Shown: positions 1 through 13,424, numbered from the stretch's first letter. The stretch is DNA of 64,000 bases from Paenibacillus zeisoli (GCF_003994465.1 NZ_RZNX01000003.1:463283-527282), one strand, 5' to 3'. A program made the numbers and translations. Notes: generated by a model from the sequence alone, not told the origin.

Positions 1-820
1 TTGTGAAGTTCTCTATCGCCTTCGCTGTTGCTTTCGCCCAGACCAACTCAGATGAATCTTTCTCTGTATTTGCCTGTTTGGTCTTGCCATCGAGCAATCG
101 GACCACGTTCTCAGCGTTGGACTTGAACTTTTCTTTCGCTTCTGGAGTCAGCTTCATATAATCAAGCAAGCTTCCAGTGACAGCCGGCATATCTTTATAA
201 TTTTTCTCCACTTCTGCCAGTGCATCAGGCTGATGCTTCTTCACATAATCTAACACTTGATTATAGGTATTCTGATCCATCCCCCTCAAGTCAAGCCCGA
301 TAAATTGGATCTTCTTCTTGTTTAATGGATCAGCATTATAATCCTTCATCCAATTTAGCATGGCTATAATTTCCTCATTCGGATACAAGAGTTTCAGAAA
401 TTTTCTCGGATTTCCTTTTCCTGTTTGGATGTATTCATTCAGCTTTAAACCGTCTCCCCAATCCAATTCTATTCCGAAATTCGTAAAGCCCATCTGGGTG
501 ACCATATATTTCACAAGGCGAAATTTCATGGTGAAGATTTCGGAGCTTCCGTGCGTATTCTCCCCCAATCCCACGTAATGGGCACTCCCAATCATGTTCT
601 TAAACGGCTTTAGATCATCGAATGGTTGTGTCGGGTCTATCGTCTTCAACGGCTTTACCTGTGATTCAATCGATTTGACGATATTATTCTCGACCGGTTG
701 TGCTGATTGGACGACTTCTACTGGTCGAGCTCCCTTGTCCCCGGCGCATCCTGCTGTTAGCATGGCTGCACTAACCAAGGCAACCATTCCACTGTACATC
801 TTTTTCTTATTCATCTTCAT
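1..820 (-). CDS. Erythromycin-esterase-family lipoprotein (C-terminus cut by window edge)
   Basis: About 273 codons read without a stop from ATG at 820 to the window edge, so the C-terminus is missing. The start follows a GGGTGG-type ribosome site. Residues 1-25 form a lipoprotein signal (KKK, hydrophobic run, lipobox LTAGC with Cys25), so the product is probably anchored outside the cell. The GLGENTHGSSE block (Glu87, His90) and the following FGIELDW block match the metal-independent hydrolase core of the erythromycin esterase / succinoglycan-biosynthesis family (PF05139). True EreA/EreB open macrolide lactones, but most distant lipoprotein members have no known substrate, so macrolide hydrolysis is not claimed. 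A secreted paralogue lies at 35740-37140. Confidence 0.8.
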   Translation of the reverse strand, partial: MKMNKKKMYSGMVALVSAAMLTAGCAGDKGARPVEVVQSAQPVENNIVKSIESQVKPLKTIDPTQPFDDLKPFKNMIGSAHYVGLGENTHGSSEIFTMKFRLVKYMVTQMGFTNFGIELDWGDGLKLNEYIQTGKGNPRKFLKLLYPNEEIIAMLNWMKDYNADPLNKKKIQFIGLDLRGMDQNTYNQVLDYVKKHQPDALAEVEKNYKDMPAVTGSLLDYMKLTPEAKEKFKSNAENVVRLLDGKTKQANTEKDSSELVWAKATAKAIENFT

Positions 821-1100
821 CGTTTCCACCCCACCCGAATTATTTAAGCAAGATTGATCTGCAAGCTAACCCCATGCATCAATTGCTATAATCCGATAGT
901 CACTTATGCACCATCACTTTTCATAGTAACAAACTGTCATGAATTTTTTTGACATGCATCACGAGAATTGAATTACATTTCCTCACTATCGGAGATGACA
1001 ACCCTTAAATGATAATGGTTTCATCGAATCGATAACAGAGAAGGGGAGATATCAATCGCTTCGACCTGCTAACTAATTCATTAGAAAGGAAGAATTTTTA
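821..1100. other. Divergent intergenic region with inverted repeat and candidate promoter
   Basis: This region separates two divergent genes. A 9-bp inverted repeat, TCCGATAGT (892-900) and ACTATCGGA (985-993), flanks the centre. On the plus strand TTGACA (949-954) is followed after 18 bases by TTACAT (973-978), a weak sigma-A-like promoter for the CPBP gene. No RNA gene is visible. Confidence 0.3.
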
Positions 1101-1994
1101 ATGAGATCGAACACATCAACACCACGAACCGAGGATCGAGTCCAGCGTGCCAGAACAGGACTTCGGCTCTACCTAGGCATCTTATTCATCATTAGTATTA
1201 TCCTGAATATATTAGTAATCATGACTAAAAGCATCCCGCTTATCGTGGTGTACATGTTTACACCCGCACTGTCTTCCATTCTAGCGCGCATCCTACTGCG
1301 TGAGGGAATTAAAGACGTATCATTCAGTATTAACCATACGAAAATATGGAAAGGCATTGGATTAGCCCTGCTATTGCCTATGGTCATCTGTGGGATCACT
1401 TACTCCATTGCCTGGCTTAGCGGACTGGCTGTGTTTCAACTTCCTCAAGGGGGTACGTTAGAACCGGTCTATCATTTACTTGGACTGCAGTATCTACCGA
1501 CACCGCTGCACTTCGTTTTAATAGTCGTTGTGACTGGAATCTTAGGAAGCATGATCAACTTGATCCCGGTTATGGGGGAAGAACTCGGCTGGAGAGGTTA
1601 TATGCTCACACGGTTGGTCGAGGCCAAAGTTAAGCGCCCCATTCTTATTAGCGGATTAATCTGGGCAACGTGGCACGTTCTAATCGTGATTGTCGGTCTA
1701 TACGCCGCAGGATCGTCTATCATTCTTTCCGTGCTTGGCATCTACCTATGTATCGTGCCATTCAGCTTTATTACCGCCCGTTTGCGATTAATCACAGGCA
1801 GCGTCTGGCCTTCAGTCATCATTCATGCCACATGGAATGCCACTATTCAAGGGCCTTTCACACGTGCAACTACAGGATATCAATCTGAGATTTGGATCGG
1901 AGAATCCGGCCTGATTACCGCTCTGATTATCTTGATTATTGCAATCATTACTTCCCGAGCAACGATGCGCGGGCATAAACCATTAAATAATTGA
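1101..1994 (+). CDS. CPBP family intramembrane metalloprotease
   Basis: 297 residues with several hydrophobic segments. The family motif EExxxR is present as EELGWR (Glu160, Glu161, Arg165), followed by a WHV histidine motif near residue 192 and a second HATWN motif near 247, which together form the zinc site of the CAAX-protease/bacteriocin-processing (CPBP, formerly Abi) family. Family members cleave prenylated or membrane peptides, or confer self-immunity to bacteriocins; the substrate here is unknown. Start ATG is preceded by GAAAGGAAG with good spacing. The gene stands alone, divergent from the esterase lipoprotein, and ends toward the ssrA terminator. No bacteriocin precursor is seen nearby. 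Confidence 0.85.
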   Translation: MRSNTSTPRTEDRVQRARTGLRLYLGILFIISIILNILVIMTKSIPLIVVYMFTPALSSILARILLREGIKDVSFSINHTKIWKGIGLALLLPMVICGITYSIAWLSGLAVFQLPQGGTLEPVYHLLGLQYLPTPLHFVLIVVVTGILGSMINLIPVMGEELGWRGYMLTRLVEAKVKRPILISGLIWATWHVLIVIVGLYAAGSSIILSVLGIYLCIVPFSFITARLRLITGSVWPSVIIHATWNATIQGPFTRATTGYQSEIWIGESGLITALIILIIAIITSRATMRGHKPLNN

Positions 1995-2111
1995 TTTACC
2001 CCTCAATGAGATTGTTTACCTGGTCTAATGCTATATCGTCTACAGCACTTCTCTAAATAATGTTAAAAATCCTTTCGTCTACCAGCCGTCTGCAAATAGT
2101 CCAATAAACAG

Positions 2112-2140
2112 CAAAAAACCCGCTCACTGAGCGGGTTTTT
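2112..2140 (-). terminator. Rho-independent terminator of ssrA
   Basis: Stem ACCCGCTCA/TGAGCGGGT with T-runs on both sides. It sits immediately after the tmRNA 3' end and could also stop transcripts from the convergent CPBP gene. Confidence 0.85.
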
Positions 2141-2144
2141 GTAA

Positions 2145-2506
2145 TGGAGGCGAGGGGAGTCGAACCCCTGTCCGAAGGCAACGCCACATAAGCTTCTACG
2201 GGTGTAGTCACAGTTTTGATGTCACCCGAGTATCGCCCTGTAACCGGCTATACGTTGGGTCAGCCTGATTGTCTTCTTCAGCACACCCCAGGCGGAGATG
2301 TGACAGCGTATCCCACTAAGAGTTAGCCCCTACATCCGGCACATGGGCGATGCAGGAGAGGAGCACGTGAGCAGGTTATTAAGCTGCTACAGCGTAGTTA
2401 GTTGTTTGTTTGCCGTTTAATTGGCTTTAGCGTTGATGAAGTGGACGCGTCCCCACTACCCGCTACCCATGCTCGATCTACCCCCGTCGAATCCATAAAC
2501 GCCCCC
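2145..2506 (-). ncRNA. ssrA: Transfer-messenger RNA (tmRNA)
   Basis: This 362-nt RNA has the 5' end GGGGGCG pairing with CGCCTCC at the 3' end to form the tRNA-like acceptor stem, plus a T-arm with GGTTCGA and the typical GGATTCGAC after the 5' stem. The tag reading frame follows the resume codon and reads GKQTTNYAVAA, then TAA TAA, so the degradation tag is AGKQTTNYAVAA including the alanine charged on the RNA. The discriminator A at 2145 is followed by TTA, so CCA is not encoded and must be added by nucleotidyltransferase. It works with SmpB, encoded just upstream, to rescue stalled ribosomes and mark the peptide for ClpP-type proteases. Confidence 0.97.
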
Positions 2507-2881
2507 TCAATAAGAAAAGGGTTTGCTTGGAATGAACCAACTCTGCTAAAGCAGCCTTAGACTCAATCCAAATGGATTAACGGATTAGCAAGCACAAGTG
2601 CTGTAATCCTGTGTTACATGAATTAGTATAGCATAACTTCATTCTGAATTGCTTATGGACTTGTTGGAAAAGCGTGCAGCTTCACCAAGCGAAGTCAAAT
2701 CCCGGCAATTCATCCACCTGCTAAGGGGCTATTATGCCAGATTGTACAGCTGGAACTACGTTCTAGCTAACGTAATCTGATCCACAGAGAGTCCCAGAAA
2801 CGGCGTGGCACAGGAGTCTTAACCTTTTGAAATCCCCTGTTCGGTACTGAGGCCCCGGACTCCAGACTAAAGCTAAAGCTC
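2507..2881. other. Intergenic region smpB-ssrA with possible ssrA promoter
   Basis: No gene is supported here. On the minus strand a -10-like TATACT lies at 2625-2630, about 120 bases before the mature tmRNA 5' end, with no good -35. Pre-tmRNA is normally trimmed by RNase P, so a 5' leader is plausible. A single transcript from smpB through ssrA is also possible. Confidence 0.3.
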
Positions 2882-3361
2882 TTAACGAGCCACTTTCTGT
2901 CTCTCACGAAGAGCACGCTGGATATCGCGCTGAGCATCTTTCTTGGCAGCAGTATCACGCTTGTCGTACTGCTTCTTACCTTTACCAAGACCGATCAGAA
3001 GCTTCGCGTAACCGTTGCGGATATAGATCTTCAGCGGCACGATCGAGAAGCCTTCCTGCTTGGATAGACCTAACAGCTTATGAATCTGGGCTTTATGCAT
3101 CAGCAGCTTACGTGTTCGCGTCGGGTCTGTTGGATTGCTCCGGTTGCCCTGCTCAAACGGACTGATATGCATGTTGTGAATGTGGATTTCACCGTTCCGA
3201 ATGGTGGCAAAAGCATCCCCAATATTGACACGGGCATTCCGGATGGATTTGATCTCCGTTCCCGTCAGCACCATGCCTGCTTCAAACGTATCTTCGATGA
3301 AGTAGTCATGGGAAGCTTTTTTGTTCTGGGCCAGAACCTTCCCGTCACTTTTCTTACCCAT
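2882..3361 (-). CDS. smpB: SsrA-binding protein SmpB
   Basis: 159 residues, the usual length. It binds the tRNA-like domain of tmRNA and positions it in the A site of stalled ribosomes. Diagnostic blocks are the N-terminal [17 protein letters not shown], then GTEIKSIR and VNIGDAF, and a basic C-terminal tail ending [11 protein letters not shown] that enters the mRNA channel. Start ATG follows GAAGGAGTGAGAAC. It lies between rnr and ssrA, the standard Firmicute arrangement that couples ribosome rescue with RNase R decay of the faulty message. Confidence 0.97.
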   Translation of the reverse strand: MGKKSDGKVLAQNKKASHDYFIEDTFEAGMVLTGTEIKSIRNARVNIGDAFATIRNGEIHIHNMHISPFEQGNRSNPTDPTRTRKLLMHKAQIHKLLGLSKQEGFSIVPLKIYIRNGYAKLLIGLGKGKKQYDKRDTAAKKDAQRDIQRALRERQKVAR

Positions 3362-3520
3362 GTTCTCACTCCTTCAAACGTACTAAGAATCCCTTAACGC
3401 TCCTGCGAAGCACAAGCCTGCTCTCTTGCAGAATACATACAGGTTAAATCATTGTATCAAATCTGCCAAGCCAAAATCAAGCCGCGATGTATCAGTGCAG
3501 GATTCCGCAGAATACTCTAC

Positions 3521-3952
3521 TTATTTCACCAATGCCGCTCTCAAATTAACACCGTATTCCAAATATCCCTTCAAGCAAGTCAGCATATAGACCCAGCCCT
3601 CTTTGTTGTCTAACATTTGAGGGATCATATCTGGATCACTAACGTCAAAACCTTCTTCAATAATTTTAATAATACACTCACCATGATCAGTAGGATTCAG
3701 GGTAATCGTTACCGGGCGCCCTTTCCCATTGGTACCCCAATTAAATACAATCTTTCGATTCAACTCGATTTCCTTCACTACGATATCCGCCTGAGCATCA
3801 TACTCATCATATCTCAAGGTGATCGCCGTACCCTGCTCCCAATCAGCAGAGCTGGAGGAGAACCAGAAGTTCCCGATCTTAGAAGAATCAACGAAGGCTT
3901 TAAACACCTCCTGAACAGGCTTGGATATTTTCATCTTTGTTAGATTGTTCAT
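3521..3952 (-). CDS. SRPBCC (AHSA1-like) domain protein
   Basis: 143 residues forming a single START/Bet v1-like fold. The sequence has the helix-grip pattern of the AHSA1 group: an N-terminal KISKPVQEVFKAFVDSSKIGNFWF strand-helix, WEQGTAITLRYDEYDAQADIVVKEIE, and a C-terminal long helix near GWVYMLTCLKGYLEYG. Such proteins bind hydrophobic ligands; no function can be assigned beyond that. It interrupts the rnr-smpB pair and ends about 160 bases before smpB, with a GAAGG-type ribosome site before its ATG. It has no recognisable partner. Confidence 0.8.
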   Translation of the reverse strand: MNNLTKMKISKPVQEVFKAFVDSSKIGNFWFSSSSADWEQGTAITLRYDEYDAQADIVVKEIELNRKIVFNWGTNGKGRPVTITLNPTDHGECIIKIIEEGFDVSDPDMIPQMLDNKEGWVYMLTCLKGYLEYGVNLRAALVK

Positions 3953-4029
3953 GCTCTACCTTCCCTTCTCTGCACTTAAGTTGTTGCTGCCCTAATAGTA
4001 GAAAAGCACTCATACTCGTCACCTAGTCA

Positions 4030-4075
4030 TAAAATAACAAAACCGCCAGGGCTGGACAAGCAAACCCTGACGGTT
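4030..4075 (-). terminator. Terminator after rnr
   Basis: Stem AACCGTCAGGG/CCCTGGCGGTT (one G-T pair) followed on the minus strand by TTGTTATTTT, directly after the rnr stop codon. It separates rnr from the SRPBCC gene and smpB. Confidence 0.8.
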
Positions 4076-4093
4076 AAAACTAGCTAAGCCTTA

Positions 4094-6766
4094 TTACTTC
4101 TTCTTCCTCACAAAAGCGGCCGTTGCATTGTTCGCCTCACCTTTGCTCTTGCCGTTCTTCTTGCCCTTGCGCTTCTTGCGCCTAGGTGCGCCGCCCTCGC
4201 CCCCGGCCTCACTGCCGCCGGGGGTAAAGATCCCGCTCGCGGTCGTATGCTTGCGCCGCGAGCCGCCTTGGCCCGTCGCTCCCGCAGACGAGCCGCCGCT
4301 GTAGCCGCCCTTGCCCGAACCGAAGCCGAAGCTTCGGGCTGGGGCGGCGTTCGCGTCCGGGCCTACGCCGGACGCGCCACGCTTGCCCGGCTTCCCGCCT
4401 TGCGCGGAAGCCGAATCCCCGCCGCGGCGCTTGCCGCGCGCAGCGGTAACGCCCTCACCGGCTCCGAAGCCTTCGCCGGAGCCACCTTTGCCGCCGCGGC
4501 TCTTATCCTTGCCGCGGCCATTACCTCCGCGGCCGCCGAAGCCGCCGCCGCGGTCATCCCTGCCGCCGGCCTTGCCACCGCGGCCGCCGCCAAAGCCTTC
4601 ACCGCGCGGTCTACCGCCCTCGCGGCGCGGCTTCATATCGACCATCTCGAAGTCGATGGTATGGTCGTCCATGTTGACCCGCACCACGCGGATTTTCACC
4701 TCATCACCGATGCGGTAGATCTTCGAGGTGCGCTCCCCGATCAGCGCCATATGCTGCTCGTGGAAGTTATAGTAATCATCCGTCATCGCGCTCAGGCGAA
4801 TTAGACCTTCTACGGTGTTCTCAAGCTCAATGAACATGCCGAAGCTCGTCACACTGCTGATAATACCCGGGAACTCTTCGCCCACCTTGTCCAGCATGAA
4901 CTCCGCCTTCTTCAGCGCCTCGGTATCCCGCTCGGCCTCAACTGCAACCCGCTCACGTTCGGAGGACTGCTGTGCAATGTCCTGCATCCGGCTGGCCAGA
5001 TATTCCTGACGCGCTTGGGTAAGGGCTCCGCCGCCCTCTACCACTTCGCGGATAATCCGGTGGATGACAAGGTCAGGATACCGACGGATTGGCGAGGTGA
5101 AGTGGGAGTAGAACTCCGCAGCCAGACCAAAGTGCCCGGTGCTCTCGGAGTCATACTTCGCCTGCTTCATAGAGCGGAGCATCATCGTACTGATAACTGT
5201 CTGTTCCTTCGTCCCCTTAATGTCCTCCAGGAGAGTCTGGAGAGCACGTGGATGCACCGTATTCCCTTTACCCTTAACCGAGTATCCGAAATTCGAAATG
5301 AACGCCATGAAGTTCTGCAGCTTCTCCTGATCCGGGTCCTCATGAATCCGGTAGAGGAAAGGGACCTTCAGCCAGTGGAAATGCTCAGCAACCGTCTCAT
5401 TTGCGGCAAGCATGAATTCCTCGATAATCTGCTCCGCAATCGAGCGTTCCCGCTTGACAATGTCTACCGCTTTACCGGTCTCGTCCACGATCACCTTGGA
5501 TTCCTCGAAGTCGAAGTCCACAGCCCCGCGCCGGATCCGGTTCCCGCGCAGTCTCAGCGCGAGCTCCTGCATATCCTTGAAGTTCTGCACCAGATCGCTG
5601 TAGCGCTCCGTAACCTCAGGGTCTTCATTCTGCAAAATTTTGCGTACATTCGTGTAAGTCATCCGCTCTTTCGTGCGAATCACACTAGTGAAGATATCGT
5701 GCTTGACGACTCTCATCTGTTCGTTAAATTCCATCTCACACGAGAGTGTGAACCGGTCTACCTTCGGATTCAAGCTGCAGATTCCGTTAGACAGCCGGTG
5801 CGGAAGCATCGGAATCACACGATCCACCAAATAGACACTGCATCCCCGGTTATAGGCTTCCTGATCCAGCTTGGAATTCTCTCTCACATAATAGCCTACA
5901 TCCGCGATATGAACACCTAATCGGAAATGTCCGTTAGGCAGCTTCTCCACGTTCACCGCATCATCCAGATCCTTCGCATCTTCCCCGTCAATCGTCACGA
6001 TAATCTTATCGCGGAGGTCGCGTCGGTTCTGCTTGCGAATCTCTTCCTCTTCAATGACATCTGGCGCATCCAGCGCTTCTGCCAGCACTTCCTCAGGGAA
6101 GTTCTCCGGCAGCTGATGCTTGCGGATAATCGACAAAATATCCACGCCGGGGTCATCCTTGTGACCCAATATTTCTATAATCTCACCTTCGGCCGCCGAG
6201 CGTCCTTCCGGATAACGAACGATGCGAACTACAACCTTCTCTCCGTCCGCCGCCCCGTTGAACGAGCCTTTCGGAATGAAAATATCCTTATTAATCCGCT
6301 TATCATCCGCAATAACAAAACCGTATACTTCATTATTCTGAAACACACCAACGACTTGGGTTACCGCACGCTGAACAATACGGACAACCTCACCCTCGAG
6401 CTTGCCGCCTCCACTGCTCTTGGACGTTACCCGCCCAAGAACGATATCTCCATTCATCGCGCTCTTCAGATCATTGGCGTGAATATATACATCGGGATGT
6501 TCCCGGTTCTCTGGAATCAGAAAAGCGAACCCTTTGGCATGCACCTGAAGACGGCCGCGCAGCAGACTCATCCGCTCCGGTACACCATAGCGGTTGGTCT
6601 CGGTCAGGAGGATCTTCCCTTCTCCCTCGAGCTGATTCAGAAGCTTGAGGAACTCCTTGAAATCTGCAGCACTCTCTATGCCGAAATGCTTCTCCAGTTC
6701 CTGATAGGTCATGGGTTTATAGGCGGTCTCCCGCATAAAATTTAATAAATCTGATTCCGTTATCAT
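4094..6766 (-). CDS. rnr: Ribonuclease R with long Gly/Arg-rich C-terminal tail
   Basis: A 3'-5' processive exoribonuclease that degrades structured RNA and, with tmRNA, stalled messages. Domains: N-terminal winged-helix/cold-shock region (about 1-230), RNB catalytic domain with [12 protein letters not shown] (near 260), [10 protein letters not shown] and [11 protein letters not shown], then an S1 domain (about 620-705, [15 protein letters not shown]). I place the start at ATG 6766 because GAGGTG lies just upstream; a longer frame to 6793 lacks such a site. The protein is 890 residues, over 100 more than Bacillus RNase R. The excess is a tail of about 180 residues, rich in Gly, Arg, Lys and Ser with RGG-like motifs, encoded by very GC-rich DNA (4100-4640). 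Confidence 0.95.
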   Translation of the reverse strand: MITESDLLNFMRETAYKPMTYQELEKHFGIESAADFKEFLKLLNQLEGEGKILLTETNRYGVPERMSLLRGRLQVHAKGFAFLIPENREHPDVYIHANDLKSAMNGDIVLGRVTSKSSGGGKLEGEVVRIVQRAVTQVVGVFQNNEVYGFVIADDKRINKDIFIPKGSFNGAADGEKVVVRIVRYPEGRSAAEGEIIEILGHKDDPGVDILSIIRKHQLPENFPEEVLAEALDAPDVIEEEEIRKQNRRDLRDKIIVTIDGEDAKDLDDAVNVEKLPNGHFRLGVHIADVGYYVRENSKLDQEAYNRGCSVYLVDRVIPMLPHRLSNGICSLNPKVDRFTLSCEMEFNEQMRVVKHDIFTSVIRTKERMTYTNVRKILQNEDPEVTERYSDLVQNFKDMQELALRLRGNRIRRGAVDFDFEESKVIVDETGKAVDIVKRERSIAEQIIEEFMLAANETVAEHFHWLKVPFLYRIHEDPDQEKLQNFMAFISNFGYSVKGKGNTVHPRALQTLLEDIKGTKEQTVISTMMLRSMKQAKYDSESTGHFGLAAEFYSHFTSPIRRYPDLVIHRIIREVVEGGGALTQARQEYLASRMQDIAQQSSERERVAVEAERDTEALKKAEFMLDKVGEEFPGIISSVTSFGMFIELENTVEGLIRLSAMTDDYYNFHEQHMALIGERTSKIYRIGDEVKIRVVRVNMDDHTIDFEMVDMKPRREGGRPRGEGFGGGRGGKAGGRDDRGGGFGGRGGNGRGKDKSRGGKGGSGEGFGAGEGVTAARGKRRGGDSASAQGGKPGKRGASGVGPDANAAPARSFGFGSGKGGYSGGSSAGATGQGGSRRKHTTASGIFTPGGSEAGGEGGAPRRKKRKGKKNGKSKGEANNATAAFVRKKK

Positions 6767-6947
6767 CGTTTCACCTCGGGATGGCTTGTACACAAGCTGT
6801 CGTAATCTTCCTAAATTACCCTTCTTGTATATACCCTAGTATACACGAAATCAACCGACTGCATCCGTTTCCTGCAAAATCGGCCATTCTCCTTCACCGC
6901 GGAGGGTGAATATACTGTTAGATTACCCTGAACACATAAAAATACGC

Positions 6948-6981
6948 AAAAAAGCCCCCGTTTTCGTCAAAGAAAACGAGG
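6948..6981 (-). terminator. Terminator after secG
   Basis: Stem CCTCGTTTTC/GAAAACGGGG with a TTTGAC loop, followed by six T on the minus strand. It lies between secG and rnr, so rnr probably also has its own promoter within 6770-6945. Confidence 0.8.
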
Positions 6982-7012
6982 ACCTTATCATTGTCAGCAA
7001 ATTAAGTAGTTC

Positions 7013-7246
7013 CTACTTAAGAACAACGGCAACGACGACTGACAAAATAAAGAATCCGGCAGCCATAACCACAGTCAAGCGTTCCAGAACCAGTTCCATA
7101 CCGCGTGCCTTAGCTTTACCGAAAAGGTGCTCAGCGCCCCCGGAGATGGCACCGGAAAGACCCGCGCTCTTTCCCTTTTGCAAAAGAACAACTGTAATCA
7201 AACCGATGGAAAAAATAATGAGCAGCACTTTCAAAAAGATATCCAT
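7013..7246 (-). CDS. secG: Preprotein translocase subunit SecG
   Basis: 77 residues with two transmembrane helices (about 3-21 and 53-75) and the conserved loop [17 protein letters not shown] between them. SecG is the small non-essential subunit of the SecYEG channel and helps SecA-driven protein export. Start ATG follows AGGAGGTGGATTGA. The position upstream of rnr-smpB-ssrA is the usual Bacillales order. Confidence 0.95.
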   Translation of the reverse strand: MDIFLKVLLIIFSIGLITVVLLQKGKSAGLSGAISGGAEHLFGKAKARGMELVLERLTVVMAAGFFILSVVVAVVLK

Positions 7247-7371
7247 TCAATCCACCTCCTAAGCGTGATCACCATCTATGAGAATTGATTAATATGTACA
7301 CATAAACAGCATTTATAGTTTACCATAGCTGATTGCCGAACACAACCACAGATCAGCAGCACACCTGCACT

Positions 7372-7821
7372 TTACTTCGCTGCTACATGTACATCAGGTT
7401 CCGTTGTAAGCTCCACATTTCCTGCTACCGCCCGTGAGATCATACAGGAGCCCTCAGCTGCTTCAGCCAGCCGGCGTGCTTTCTCTACTTCCTTCTCCCC
7501 GCTGCCAGCTTTCAGAATGATACGAGGCCTGTGAATGATCTTCTCATAGGTAAAAATGTTGTTCGTCACATCCACAATACCTTCAGAGGTCTGAGTCAGG
7601 CTTTCAGTATCAATCCCAGCCCGTTCCAGCATGGCAGCCAGGGTAATCAAGTAACAGGTGGCCGCTGCGCCAAGCAGCATTTCATCCGGGTTGGTTCCCA
7701 CGCCCGGACCGCCCATGCCCTGTGGAATGGAGATCACCGTGTTCAGATTGCCTGCTTCAATTACGCCTTCACTATTCCGTCCACCATTCCAAATCCCTTT
7801 CAGTTGAAACGTATGCTTCAT
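7372..7821 (-). CDS. OsmC/Ohr family protein
   Basis: 149 residues from ATG 7821, chosen because GAGGAGGAGATCAT stands right before it; a longer frame to 7878 has no comparable site. OsmC-family proteins are thiol peroxidases for organic hydroperoxides. The pattern GTNPDEMLLGAAATCYLITLAA carries one of the two family cysteines, and GSCMISRAVAGNVE carries the second near the C-terminus. The order of residues fits the OsmC-like/SACOL1771-type subgroup rather than Ohr itself. It is a single gene in its own transcription unit, divergent from the TfoX-like gene. Exact substrate is unknown. Confidence 0.85.
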   Translation of the reverse strand: MKHTFQLKGIWNGGRNSEGVIEAGNLNTVISIPQGMGGPGVGTNPDEMLLGAAATCYLITLAAMLERAGIDTESLTQTSEGIVDVTNNIFTYEKIIHRPRIILKAGSGEKEVEKARRLAEAAEGSCMISRAVAGNVELTTEPDVHVAAK

Positions 7822-7949
7822 ATGATCTCCTCCTCTAATGTCTGCTCTGGTTAAATGATCTATTTCGCTGTGAATCATGTCACCTCAAGCCCTGTGGTAT
7901 TCCACTATAATAATATGGAAATTGTTAGTGTATTTCAGGAGGTGATTTA

Positions 7950-8270
7950 ATGAGTAATTTCAAAGCAATTCCCTTAACAGAATCTAGACCCATGTCCAAG
8001 TTATCTGATCTGCCCAATATCGGTCAAGTACTTGAAGCCAAGCTAATCGCCAGCGGCATCAAGACTCCACTTCAGCTTATAGAACTAGGCAGCCGGGAAG
8101 CTTACGCCCGTATTCACGAGCAGGACAGCTCAGCCTGCCTTCATATGCTTTATGCTCTTGAGGGTGCAGTACAAGGCGTTCGATCGCACCAGCTGCCCAA
8201 GAGTACGCAGCGAGAGCTTATCCAGGAATTCAAGATACTTAACCAAATAACAGCATGCGCCATTACATAA
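7950..8270 (+). CDS. TfoX C-terminal domain protein
   Basis: 106 residues. After about 12 residues the sequence is one TfoX/Sxy C-terminal domain (PF04994): LSDLPNIGQVLEAKLIASGI is a helix-hairpin-helix-like block, followed by LGSREAYARI and the signature MLYALEGAVQGVRSHQLP. In gamma-proteobacteria full TfoX activates competence genes; Firmicute stand-alone domains have no established role. CAGGAGGTGATTTA precedes the ATG. A convergent terminator shared with eno follows. Confidence 0.85.
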   Translation: MSNFKAIPLTESRPMSKLSDLPNIGQVLEAKLIASGIKTPLQLIELGSREAYARIHEQDSSACLHMLYALEGAVQGVRSHQLPKSTQRELIQEFKILNQITACAIT

Positions 8271-8290
8271 TAGTACAAAATTACACAGAC

Positions 8291-8330
8291 AAAAGACCTC
8301 AGTCAGCCGGTATCGGCCCTGAGGTCTTTT
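8291..8330. terminator. Bidirectional terminator between tfoX-like gene and eno
   Basis: Stem AAAAGACCTCAG/CTGAGGTCTTTT, 12 bp perfect, with T-runs in both directions between two convergent genes. It closes the glycolytic operon. Confidence 0.9.
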
Positions 8331-8363
8331 GTGATATTCGGAAGTAAGAGGGTGTCTTACTTC

Positions 8364-11233
<2,870 letters not shown>

Positions 11234-11234
11234 C

Positions 11235-12017
<783 letters not shown>

Positions 12018-12073
12018 CTAAAGACCTTGTTCATACATTCGTTTCTTTAGTTCAATCCATATTGTATTACCTA

Positions 12074-13255
12074 TTACTTATCGTTCAATGCTTCTACACC
12101 TGGGAGCTTCTTACCTTCCATGAATTCAAGGGAAGCGCCGCCACCAGTAGAGATATGATCCATTTTGTCAGCCAGGTGGAACTTCTCAGCTGCTGCTGCG
12201 GAATCGCCACCACCAATGATCGTGTAGCCTTCTGTAGCCGCACATGCTTCAGCCACTTCACGTGTACCATGGGAGAATGGCTCGATTTCGAACACGCCCA
12301 TGGGTCCGTTCCACACTACCAGCTTGGATTTCTTGATTACGTCAGCATAAAGCTCACGAGTCTTCGGTCCAATGTCAATGCCTTCCCAGTCAGCAGGAAT
12401 ACCATCGATGCTAACGATGTCCGTGTTGGCATCTGCACTGAAGTCATCAGAGATCACAATGTCCACTGGAAGCATGAAGTTCTTGCCCAGCTTCTTCGCT
12501 TTCTCAATGAAACCAAGAGCTACATCAAGTTTATCTTTATCAAGAAGGGATTGTCCAATTTCATAACCTTGTGCCTTGAAGAAGGTGTAGGTCAACCCGC
12601 CACCGATCAATACATTGTCGGCAATATTTAGAAGGTTGTCGATAACATCGATCTTATCCTTAACCTTAGATCCGCCGATGATGGCAGTGAAAGGACGCTC
12701 TGGATTGGAAAGGGCTTTGCCCAGTACAGACAATTCTTTCTCCATCAGAAGACCGGATACTGCTGGGATTAGATGCGCGATACCTTCAGTGGAAGCATGT
12801 GCACGGTGAGCCGCGCCAAATGCATCGTTCACGAACAGGTCTGCCAGCTCAGCGAACTGTTTGGCCAGTTCAGGATCGTTCTTTTCCTCACCTGGGTAAA
12901 AACGAACGTTCTCAAGTACAAGCACATCGCCATTATTCAAAGCATCCACTTTGGCTTTAACGGCTTCACCTACAGCTTCGTCAGCTTTAGCTACCGGTTT
13001 GCCAAGCAGCTCGGACAAACGCTCTGCAGCTGGAGTAAGGCGAAGGGCATCCACAAACTCACCCTTTGGACGGCCCAGGTGGCTCGCCAGAATTACTTTA
13101 GCTCCGTTCTCGATCAGAAACTTAATCGTCGGAAGAGTCTCCCGAATACGAGTATCATCTGTGATCTTGCCGTTCTCGAGCGGCACATTGAAATCTACAC
13201 GCACAAACACGCGTTTTCCGGTTACTTCTACGTCACGTACACTTTTCTTGGTCAT
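12074..13255 (-). CDS. pgk: Phosphoglycerate kinase
   Basis: 393 residues from ATG 13255, 9 bases after AGGAGG; the ATG six bases earlier is the alternative. Transfers phosphate from 1,3-bisphosphoglycerate to ADP. Landmarks: RVDFNVP signature near the N-terminus, [19 protein letters not shown], the hinge and nucleotide site [19 protein letters not shown] and [10 protein letters not shown] at the C-terminus. Follows gapA after about 190 bases that include a strong hairpin (13386-13424), so its transcript level may be set separately from cggR-gapA. Confidence 0.97.
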   Translation of the reverse strand: MTKKSVRDVEVTGKRVFVRVDFNVPLENGKITDDTRIRETLPTIKFLIENGAKVILASHLGRPKGEFVDALRLTPAAERLSELLGKPVAKADEAVGEAVKAKVDALNNGDVLVLENVRFYPGEEKNDPELAKQFAELADLFVNDAFGAAHRAHASTEGIAHLIPAVSGLLMEKELSVLGKALSNPERPFTAIIGGSKVKDKIDVIDNLLNIADNVLIGGGLTYTFFKAQGYEIGQSLLDKDKLDVALGFIEKAKKLGKNFMLPVDIVISDDFSADANTDIVSIDGIPADWEGIDIGPKTRELYADVIKKSKLVVWNGPMGVFEIEPFSHGTREVAEACAATEGYTIIGGGDSAAAAEKFHLADKMDHISTGGGASLEFMEGKKLPGVEALNDK

Positions 13256-13385
13256 CTCCATGTTCCTCCTAAATGTTCTTAGCTGGATATCCACTCAATC
13301 ACTGGGTATATGTGTCTCTTAAGCAGGTGTTTGTCTCTATATATTTATCTAAAATCGTAATAAGTATAGGATAAATTAGCATGAA

Positions 13386-13424
13386 CCAAAGAGGAGTCCT
13401 TAGGTTCAGGTTGCTCCTCTTTGG
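13386..13424 (-). other. Intercistronic hairpin between gapA and pgk
   Basis: An 11-bp perfect stem, CCAAAGAGGAG/CTCCTCTTTGG, with a 17-base loop, lies just after gapA. On the minus strand it is followed by TTCATGC, not a T-run, so it is unlikely to be an efficient terminator. It could protect the upstream gapA mRNA 3' end or allow partial termination. A -10-like TATACT at about 13360-13365 follows it on the minus strand. Confidence 0.6.

Noticed and set aside
4247..4804. Long plus-strand frames opposite the RNase R tail
   Set aside because: They arise from the GC-rich repeated tail codons on the other strand, encode Ala/Arg/Pro-rich sequence and have no ribosome site.
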